Assembly (NCBI GenBank): GCA_031397815.1
Contig: JANNMJ010000234.1
Coordinates: 1-50,226, forward strand
Reading direction: 5' to 3'
Length of the DNA: 50,226 nucleotides
DNA from: JANNMJ01 sp031397815
GTDB taxonomy: Bacteria > Bacteroidota > Bacteroidia > Cytophagales > Hymenobacteraceae
Shown in pieces: positions 1 through 6,182 of this stretch. Under the pieces are notes generated by a model. That model was given only the letters and a program-made list of their open reading frames with translations. It made no database searches and was not told where the DNA came from. The first letter of the stretch is position 1. Each line of letters begins with the position of its first letter. The translations under genes were made by a program, and so were the position numbers.

Positions 1-117
1 GTCCGCGACCTGAGCCAGCAATGGCAACACGACTACAACTACCATCGACCCCATCAGGCACTCCAAAATGTGCCCCCAATGACTTTCCTCGCCCAAAAAA
101 CCTCTACTAACTCCTGA
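1..117 (+). CDS. IS3-family transposase (OrfB), C-terminal fragment
   Basis: The open frame from the first base encodes 38 residues before TGA. It contains the hallmark C-terminal motif of IS3/IS150-type DDE integrase cores, here W-x(2)-DYNYHRPHQAL followed by PP-x-TF. In the family this segment lies just after the last catalytic glutamate and ends the integrase core domain (rve_3 type). The protein cuts and joins the ends of its element during transposition. The start, the helix-turn-helix OrfA and the D,D,E residues lie outside the window, so I cannot say whether the full transposase is intact. The short distance between the stop and the putative right inverted repeat is normal for the family. 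Confidence 0.85.
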   Translation, partial: VRDLSQQWQHDYNYHRPHQALQNVPPMTFLAQKTSTNS

Positions 118-140
118 CTACCTTTTCGGGGTAGAGGACA
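1..140 (+). mobile_element. Right end of an IS3-family insertion sequence (left part outside window)
   Basis: The window opens inside the 3' end of an IS3-type transposase, and the transposase stop is followed by about 20 bases ending in TAGAGGACA. IS3-family right inverted repeats commonly end in GGACA, so I place the element boundary at about base 140. A T9SS-cargo reading frame resumes directly after it. The left end and the target duplication cannot be seen. The boundary could be off by a few bases. Confidence 0.75.
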
Positions 141-1037
141 CGCGTGGCTACGGTCCTCAGCACTGCCCTTACGATACGGGTCTCAGATCTTGTCTACAGC
201 TCGGCCACAAACCTGCTTTACGGAACGTATAATACTACTTCGGAGCTGGTCTCTATTGATCCAATCACGGGTGCGGTAACGGTCATTGGGGTTACATCGC
301 CTTTTATCGGTATTGTGTCGGGTCTGGTAGCCGACTACGCTGGCGACATCTATGGCTTTACCAACGCTGTCGGTGTTTGGTATAAGATAAACCGCTTTAC
401 CGCTGCTGCTACTGCTATTGGTAGTTTTTCGGCCACTTTACCAAATACCGCAGATGCGGCGGGTTGTGCTTTGAGCGGGGTGTTGCCGGTAGAGCTGGTG
501 TCGTTCGAGGTAAGTAATGAGTGTGAAAAAAGCAGTCGTCGAATAAGCTGGTCGACTGCTGCTGAGGTAAACAGCCGTGAATTTATTGTTTACTCTTCCG
601 TGGATAATGTTGCCTGGGTAGAGGTGAGCCGGGTGCCTGCTAAGCACGAAAGCACCCGCTTGCAGCCATATAGCTGCCACGATTATCGGCCATCTGCCCA
701 AGCTGTGGCCTATTACAAGCTCAGGCAGATTAATGACGATGGCACTTACACGGAGTCGAATATCGTAGCAGCAAAAAAATGTGGGGATGAGGCGTGGGAT
801 GAGATAATGGCTTATCCAAACCCGATGACTGACAACAAGCTGGTCGTGCAGAGTCCATTTGCCGGTAGCTACAGGCTGTGTAATATGATGGGTCAGACGG
901 TGTTGACCGGTGAGCTATCAGTGGGTGTCAACCAGCTTGGAGTTCAACAGCTGGCTCAGGCCGGAGCTGGCTATTATCTGATTGCTTATGATACAGCAGG
1001 CATTCAGAAATCAAAAAAGCTCGTCGTTAGGGAGTAG
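141..1037 (+). pseudogene. C-terminal part of a T9SS-secreted protein, disrupted by the IS
   Basis: The frame encodes about 298 residues with no signal peptide, and an in-frame TAG at 132-134 lies inside the IS end, so the gene appears 5'-truncated by the insertion. The first GTG (144) is not a convincing native start. The N-terminal part has beta-propeller-like strands (repeated pattern around D-x-ITGAVT and G-x-IYGF). The middle carries the common Bacteroidota segment beginning LPVELVSFEV and ending YYKLRQINDDG, which usually precedes the sorting signal. The last ~80 residues begin at AYPNP and end KLVVRE, a type A T9SS sorting domain that directs outer-membrane translocation and surface attachment. 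GC content is lower than in neighbouring genes. It could still be expressed from an IS-borne promoter, but would lack a Sec signal. Confidence 0.75.
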
Positions 1038-1065
1038 TTAGGCTTCCCTACTGGAGTAGTTAGGC
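1032..1065. repeat. Short direct repeat GAGTAGTTAGGC x2
   Basis: The 12-mer GAGTAGTTAGGC occurs at 1032-1043 and again at 1054-1065, 22 bp apart, overlapping the stop codon of the truncated T9SS gene. It may be a local duplication by slippage. No function can be assigned. Confidence 0.6.
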
Positions 1066-1066
1066 G

Positions 1067-1114
1067 AAAAAGCCGTGAAGAAGCACACTGGTGTGCCTCT
1101 TCACGGCTTTTTTT
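1067..1114. terminator. Bidirectional intrinsic terminator between T9SS remnant and uvrA
   Basis: The near-perfect stem AAAAAGCCGTGAAGAAGCAC pairs with the segment that ends GGCTTTTTTT, with a tiny TG loop. A-run and T-run on opposite sides give a U-tract in both directions. It sits between convergent genes: the remnant ending at 1037 and uvrA ending at 1171. Confidence 0.9.
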
Positions 1115-1170
1115 GTGTTCGAACGACGCTTAACCTGACCGGCTCGGTAATACTATTCGGGAGCGGTTTG

Positions 1171-4059
1171 CTACGCCAAATATTTCGCCGTCAAATTCGT
1201 ATCACCCAAGGCGGCTAGTTGGGCGGGGGTGCCTTCGAATAATAAATGGCCGCCGTTGAGACCGCCTTCGGGGCCGAGGTCGATGACCCAGTCGGCGGCG
1301 CGGATGATGTCGACGTTGTGCTCGATGATGAGGACGGAGTTGCCGTTATCGACGAGCGCGTTGAGGGCGGTGAGGAGCTTGTTAATGTCGTGGAAGTGCA
1401 GGCCGGTGCTGGGTTCGTCGAATACGAACAGCACGTCTTCCGTGAACGGGGCGGAGCCGCGCGTCAGGAAGCTGGCGAGCTTGACGCGCTGCGCCTCGCC
1501 GCCGGAGAGCGTGGCGCTGCTCTGGCCGAGGCGGATGTAGCCGAGACCGACGTCCTGCAACGGCTTGAGCTTTTCGAGGAGCTTCGACTGGTCGGCGAAG
1601 AAGGTGATGGCGTCGTCGACGGTCAGCTCCAGCACCTGCGCGACGTCAAGGTCGTGGTACTTGATATCGAGGATATCCTGCTTGAAGCGGCGGCCGTGGC
1701 AGCTCTCGCATTGCAGCCAGATATCGGCCATAAACTGCATTTCGACCTTCACTTGGCCTTCGCCTTGGCAGGTTTCGCAGCGCCCGCCTTCCACGTTGAA
1801 TGAGAAATGCGCCGGTTTGAGCGCCCGCGCTTTCGCGAGGGGCTGGTCGGCGTAGAGCTGGCGGATGACGTCGTAGGCCTTCACGTAGGTCACGGGGTTC
1901 GAGCGCGACGACTTCCCAATCGGGTTTTGGTCGACGAACTCGACGTGCCGCACCTTGCTCACGTCGCCTTGCAGCTTGTCGAATTTGCCGATGCTGTCGC
2001 CGCCGCCACCGCCGAGATGCCGCACGAGCGCCGGGGCCAACACGCGCTTCACCAGCGTCGATTTACCGGAACCGCTCACGCCAGTCACGACCGTCATAAT
2101 GCCAAGGGGGAATTTGACGGTCAGGTTTTTTAGGTTGTTCTCACGGGCGCCGACCACTTCCACGGCGTTGCGCCACGGGCGCGGGGGGCGCTCGGCGGCC
2201 ACTTGCAGCTCGCCGGAGAGGTAGCGGCCAGTCCAGGTGGGGGCGCGGGTGAGGTCGGCGTAAGAGCCTTGAAACAGGAGCTTGCCGCCGCCGGAACCGG
2301 CTTCCGGGCCGATATCGATGATCTGGTCGGCGGCGCGCATCATCTTGTCTTCGTGCTCCACCACAATCACCGTATTCCCGAGCGCCTGCAACGACCGCAG
2401 CACGCCGATGAGCTGGTCGGTATCGTGCGGGTGCAGCCCGATGCTCGGCTCATCCAGAATGTACATCGACCCCACCAACGCCGACCCCAGCGACGTCGCC
2501 AACGCAATCCGCTGGCTTTCGCCGCCGCTCAGCGTGTTGCTCAACCGGTTGAGCGTCAGGTAACCGAGGCCCACCCGCGTGAGGTAGCCCAAGCGGTTGC
2601 GCACTTCCGTGAGCAGGCGCTCAGCGACGGCGAACTCGCCGGGCGGGAGCTGCAATTCGTCGAAGAAAATCTTGGCTTCGCTCACCGGCATCAGCACCAC
2701 GTCGGTGATGCTTTGGCCGGTGATTTTGACGTACTGCGCGTCTTTGCGGAGGCGCGTGCCCCGGCAATCCGGGCACACGGTGCGGCCCCGGTAGCGGCTC
2801 AGCAGCACGCGGTACTGAATCTTGTGGCTCTGCTCGTGCACCCAGCGGAAGTACGCGTCAAGCCCCTCGAAATACTTGTTGCCGGTCCAGAGCAGGCGCT
2901 GTTCGGCTTCGGTGAGGTCTTGATACGGGCGGTGAATCGGGAAATCGAACTTGATGCCGTGCTTGAGCAGCGGCGCCTGCCACTCGCTCTGCTTATCGGT
3001 GCGCCACGGCGAGATGGCGCCCTCGAAAATCGACAGGCTCTTGTCAGGGATAATCAGATCGGGGTCGATGCCGAGGACTGAGCCGAACCCTTCGCACGTC
3101 TGGCACGCGCCGTAGGGGTTGTTGAAGGAGAAGAAGTTGACCGACGGCTCCTCGAAGACAATGCCGTCGCGCTCGAAGCGGTCGGAGAAGCTGCGGGTTT
3201 CCGGCTGCGGGTTTTCGGGGGTCGAAATCTGCACCTCACACTCGCCGTGGCCCTCGAAAAACGCCGTCTGCACCGAGTCGGCGAGGCGGAACTGCTGGTC
3301 TTCCTCAGCGGGGTCGAGGACGGCGCGGTCGATGAGCACCCGCACATCGGTGCGGCCAAGCAGATTGGTTTCGACGTCGGCGAGCAGGTCTTCGATGAAC
3401 CGCACCGTGCCTTTCACGAGCACCCGCGCAAAGCCTTTTTGCAGGAGCAAATCCAGCTCCTGCATCAGCGTGCGGCCCACGGTCGCGGCGGGCAGCGGCG
3501 CCGAGATGAGCGCCCGCGTGCCGGCGGGCTGCTGCCGGAGCCAATTCACCACGTCATCCACCGAATCCTTCCGCACTTCCTCGCCGCTGACAGGCGAATA
3601 CGTGTGCCCGATGCGCGCAAACAGCAGCTTCAGATAGTCGTAAATCTCCGTCGAAGTGCCTACCGTCGAGCGGTTGTTGCGCACGCTCACCTTCTGCTCG
3701 ATGGCGATGGCCGGGGAGATGCCGCGGATGTAGTCGACGTCCGGCTTATCCATCCGCCCCAAAAACTGCCGGGCGTAGGAGCTGAGGCTTTCCACGTACA
3801 TCCGCTGCCCCTCGGCGTAAAGCGTATCAAACGCCAGACTCGACTTACCCGACCCGCTCAACCCCGTCACCACCACGAAATGGTTGCGCGGCACCGCCAC
3901 GCTCAGGTTCTTGAGGTTATGCACCCGCGCATTCTTGATGATGATGAACCGGCGCGGGTCGAGGTTATCGAGCTGATCGGCGGCGGCGGTTTCGGCAGGG
4001 GTGGTGTCGAAATCGGGCGCGGTGGTAGCAACAGTGGTGGGCGTGGGCTTTCTGGCCAT
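1171..4059 (-). CDS. uvrA: Excinuclease ABC subunit A (UvrA)
   Basis: A 962-residue UvrA, close to the usual ~940. It is the damage-sensing ATPase of nucleotide excision repair and loads UvrB on DNA. Two ABC halves are visible: Walker A GLSGSGKSS (residues 66-74) and GVSGSGKST (about 660-668), with signatures LSGGESQR (about 507) and LSGGEAQR (about 850). The large C-terminal zinc module is present (CETC ... CESC, about 757-785). The first zinc module is unusual: only its second pair (CQTC after NNPYGA) is kept, and the position of the first CxxC is occupied by a cysteine-free stretch (FERDGIVFEEPS). I recall this variant from other Bacteroidota. A ~35-residue Thr/Ala-rich N-terminal extension precedes the core. 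A TAnnTTTG -7 box lies 32 bp upstream of the start. Confidence 0.97.
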   Translation of the reverse strand: MARKPTPTTVATTAPDFDTTPAETAAADQLDNLDPRRFIIIKNARVHNLKNLSVAVPRNHFVVVTGLSGSGKSSLAFDTLYAEGQRMYVESLSSYARQFLGRMDKPDVDYIRGISPAIAIEQKVSVRNNRSTVGTSTEIYDYLKLLFARIGHTYSPVSGEEVRKDSVDDVVNWLRQQPAGTRALISAPLPAATVGRTLMQELDLLLQKGFARVLVKGTVRFIEDLLADVETNLLGRTDVRVLIDRAVLDPAEEDQQFRLADSVQTAFFEGHGECEVQISTPENPQPETRSFSDRFERDGIVFEEPSVNFFSFNNPYGACQTCEGFGSVLGIDPDLIIPDKSLSIFEGAISPWRTDKQSEWQAPLLKHGIKFDFPIHRPYQDLTEAEQRLLWTGNKYFEGLDAYFRWVHEQSHKIQYRVLLSRYRGRTVCPDCRGTRLRKDAQYVKITGQSITDVVLMPVSEAKIFFDELQLPPGEFAVAERLLTEVRNRLGYLTRVGLGYLTLNRLSNTLSGGESQRIALATSLGSALVGSMYILDEPSIGLHPHDTDQLIGVLRSLQALGNTVIVVEHEDKMMRAADQIIDIGPEAGSGGGKLLFQGSYADLTRAPTWTGRYLSGELQVAAERPPRPWRNAVEVVGARENNLKNLTVKFPLGIMTVVTGVSGSGKSTLVKRVLAPALVRHLGGGGGDSIGKFDKLQGDVSKVRHVEFVDQNPIGKSSRSNPVTYVKAYDVIRQLYADQPLAKARALKPAHFSFNVEGGRCETCQGEGQVKVEMQFMADIWLQCESCHGRRFKQDILDIKYHDLDVAQVLELTVDDAITFFADQSKLLEKLKPLQDVGLGYIRLGQSSATLSGGEAQRVKLASFLTRGSAPFTEDVLFVFDEPSTGLHFHDINKLLTALNALVDNGNSVLIIEHNVDIIRAADWVIDLGPEGGLNGGHLLFEGTPAQLAALGDTNLTAKYLA

Positions 4060-4090
4060 TGAGACGGGAGCGTGCGGGTAAGGCAGTCGG

Positions 4091-4098
4091 CAAAGGTA
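4091..4098 (-). promoter_or_regulatory. Bacteroidota -7 box for uvrA (TACCTTTG)
   Basis: On the minus strand TACCTTTG matches the TAnnTTTG -7 consensus of the Bacteroidota housekeeping sigma factor, 32 bp before the uvrA start. No good TTTG -33 element is visible 19 bp further upstream, so strength is uncertain. Confidence 0.6.
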
Positions 4099-4219
4099 CG
4101 GAACGGCTAAACCGGGTAGAAAGGTGCCGGGTTATTTAGCGGGGTGGGGGAGGGGGGCGTTTGCTGGGTTGGGCGACGTATGTGTGCCCGGCGCGTGACC
4201 CGGCGTGTGCCCAGCGCGT

Positions 4220-4367
4220 AGCCCGGGGTAGTCGGCGCAAAGCGCCGCCAACCCCGGGCTTTGGAGAAGAACCCCGTTGGGGTTCGCGTCACGCAGTTAA
4301 TTGGGGAACCCCAACGGGGTTCTTTTCCACAGCCCGGGGTTGATTTCGCAGAAATCTACCCCGGGCT
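4220..4367. repeat. Composite palindromic repeat (four nested hairpins, mirror arrangement)
   Basis: Hairpin A (4220-4260) has arms AGCCCGGGGT/ACCCCGGGCT around an inner GGCGCAAAGCGCC. Hairpin B (4267-4284) is AGAACCCCGTTGGGGTTC. A 21-bp spacer follows. Hairpin B' (4306-4322) is GAACCCCAACGGGGTTC. Hairpin A' (4331-4367) again has AGCCCGGGGT/ACCCCGGGCT arms around a different core (TGATTTC GCA GAAATCT). The whole is an A-B-B'-A' mirror. It fills the 337-bp gap between rimK and uvrA, both on the minus strand; nothing gene-like was seen there. It resembles REP/BIME elements. Confidence 0.85.
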
Positions 4368-4396
4368 TACGCGGGCCGCACGGGCCACGCGACCTC

Positions 4397-5305
4397 TCAC
4401 GCCTTCGCCGCCTTCGGCCGCTTCTTCTTCCCCCTCACCAACGTCTCAACGTGCGCCACAATACGGTCAGCAATATCCAGCCCCGTGGCTTTTTCGATGC
4501 CTTCGAGGCCGGGAGAGGAGTTCACTTCCAGCACCAGCGGCCCGCGCTTGCTTTGGAGCATATCTACCCCAGCTACGGCTAAATCGAGGGCGGCGGCGGC
4601 TGTTAGGGCGGCTTTTTTCTCCTTGCTGGTGAGCTTGATGAGCGTTCCAGTGCCGCCCCGGTGCAGGTTCGACCGAAATTCCCCTTCGCGGCCTTGCCGT
4701 TTCATTGCGCCCACCACTTCGCCCCCGACAATAAATACCCGAATATCCGACCCGCGACTTTCGGCAATAAATTCCTGCACGATAAAACGCGCCTTCAAAT
4801 TATGAAACGCCTCGATGACGGAAGTCGCGGCCTGTTCGGTCTCCGCCAGCACTACGCCCAGCCCCTGCGTGCCTTCCAGCAGCTTGATGACTACCGGCGC
4901 TCCGCCCGCTTCCTGCACCAGCTCCGGCGCGGCCTTGGAATAATTGGTGAACACCGTGCGCGGCAGCCCCACCCCAGCGCGCGCCAGTAGCTGCATCGCG
5001 CGGAGCTTGTCGCGGGAGCGCAGAATGGCTTGCGAATCGACGGCGGCGGGCACCTTCATCATCTCGAACTGCCGCACGACGGCGGTGCCATAAAACGTCG
5101 CGGAGGCGCCGATGCGCGGAATTACGGCGTCGATACCCGTCAGGCGGGCACCGCGGTGGATGATGGCGGGCTGGCCCTGCTCAATCACCAAATCGCAGCG
5201 CAAATGATCGATGACGACGGCGATATGCCCCCGCGCCTGCACCGCCTCTACCAACCGACGGGTAGAATAAAGCTTCGGGTCGCGGGAAAGAATGGCGATT
5301 TTCAT
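4397..5305 (-). CDS. rimK: RimK-type ATP-grasp glutamate ligase
   Basis: A 302-residue protein starting MKIAILSRDP. I chose this ATG over an upstream one because the longer frame adds a Ser/His/Pro-rich stretch read from a low-complexity repeat. ATP-grasp features are clear: VIKLLEGTQGLGV (nucleotide-binding strand and loop), FIVQEFI-x-ES-x-GSDIRVFIVGGEVVGAMKR (central grasp strand), and LVLEVNSSPGLEGIE (metal-binding strand with the Glu and Asn). In E. coli RimK adds glutamate residues to the C terminus of ribosomal protein S6. The preceding minus-strand gene is a RimB-like protease, matching the rimB-rimK association known from other bacteria. The tail is Lys-rich (RGKKKRPKAAKA). Confidence 0.92.
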   Translation of the reverse strand: MKIAILSRDPKLYSTRRLVEAVQARGHIAVVIDHLRCDLVIEQGQPAIIHRGARLTGIDAVIPRIGASATFYGTAVVRQFEMMKVPAAVDSQAILRSRDKLRAMQLLARAGVGLPRTVFTNYSKAAPELVQEAGGAPVVIKLLEGTQGLGVVLAETEQAATSVIEAFHNLKARFIVQEFIAESRGSDIRVFIVGGEVVGAMKRQGREGEFRSNLHRGGTGTLIKLTSKEKKAALTAAAALDLAVAGVDMLQSKRGPLVLEVNSSPGLEGIEKATGLDIADRIVAHVETLVRGKKKRPKAAKA

Positions 5306-5310
5306 TGTCA

Positions 5311-5475
5311 GATGTGGGGATGTGGACAGATTTGGGGATGGAGATAATGTGGAGATGTAAGGATGGGAAAGATATGGTTCGATGTGGAAAATGTGCGTCA
5401 ACAGAATAAATCTTGAGCCGAAAGCATTCGGCAGAAATTCAATTCACATCCTCACATCTCTTTCACATCTCCAGA
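5311..5475. repeat. Degenerate GATGTGG / CACATC repeat tract with central hairpin
   Basis: The rimB-rimK spacer holds several GATGTGG-like units on the + strand (5311-5390) and complementary CACATC units (5446-5475), with a hairpin GCCGAA AGCA TTCGGC (5418-5433) between. The units could fold back on each other as a long imperfect stem-loop. It may affect read-through from rimB to rimK. Confidence 0.6.
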
Positions 5476-5480
5476 TCTGT

Positions 5481-5957
5481 TCATCCTTTTCGTTTTCGTT
5501 GGCGCTGATTGTACTTATACGACACGTTGCGCCGCATCACATCGACCAGAAAATGGCCTTGCTGGAGCATCGCCCGGCCGAGGAGAACGGGGAAGCGCAG
5601 GTCGGAACGGTCGGAGAGGGAGAATTCGGTTTCGAGGGGTTGGCCGAAGAGTACTACGGCCGTGCGGATGACGAACCGCCGCTGCACATCGCCGAACGAG
5701 TTGCGGATTTCGCGCTCTTCCCACTCGCGGAACTCCAGAATGCGGCCGTCGTGCTGCGGATGAAGCTCATCGAAAAGGCGGACGCGGAGGACGGCGGTGC
5801 CGTCGGCCGTCTGCTCCACACGTTGGTGCGTGCAGTGCAGCGCGCAGGTGAAAGCGCCGGTGTCAATCTTAGCTTCCACTCGGAGTAGACCAAAAGCCGG
5901 AAAGTCCACCAGCTCCTGGCGGCCCAGCACGCGTTTATTAGGGGGAAGATGACGCAA
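5481..5957 (-). CDS. rimB: RimB-like retropepsin-fold (ATP-dependent zinc protease family) protein
   Basis: About 158 residues, starting at TTG (5957) or possibly a GTG nine codons later; no ATG fits. The family core is visible: VLGRQELVDFPAFGL near the N terminus, KIDTGAFTCALHC with the aspartyl-protease-like DTGA, and FPVLLGRAML near the C terminus. Members are annotated as ATP-dependent zinc proteases (RimB, RloA2) with a retropepsin-like fold, and rimB is often next to rimK, where the protease is thought to trim glutamate tails added by RimK. The gene is followed by rimK after 175 bp on the same strand. The C terminus is basic (NQRQRKRKG). I am sure of the family; the biochemical role is taken from relatives. 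Confidence 0.85.
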   Translation of the reverse strand: MRHLPPNKRVLGRQELVDFPAFGLLRVEAKIDTGAFTCALHCTHQRVEQTADGTAVLRVRLFDELHPQHDGRILEFREWEEREIRNSFGDVQRRFVIRTAVVLFGQPLETEFSLSDRSDLRFPVLLGRAMLQQGHFLVDVMRRNVSYKYNQRQRKRKG

Positions 5958-6182
5958 CGGAATCGGGGGGAAAAGGAGTTCGCCGGTCCGTCGCGTTGGC
6001 TCCGCAACCTACGGCGCCCACCCCCGACGGGCTGCGCCACGAAGGTTATCAATTTGTAAACAATGCGGAACCCGTGGCCCCGCCGCAACTTTGCAACGCG
6101 TACGGGTTTAACGCTCTGGCGCCGGTTGCAGGCCCGTAAGTCCGCTTTATCGTCCGTCGTTGTCCGGCGTTTTCTTTTTTCG

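Noticed and set aside
2203..3081. 292-residue + strand frame opposite uvrA
   Set aside because: Shadow of uvrA; Arg/His/Ala-rich composition and no motif.
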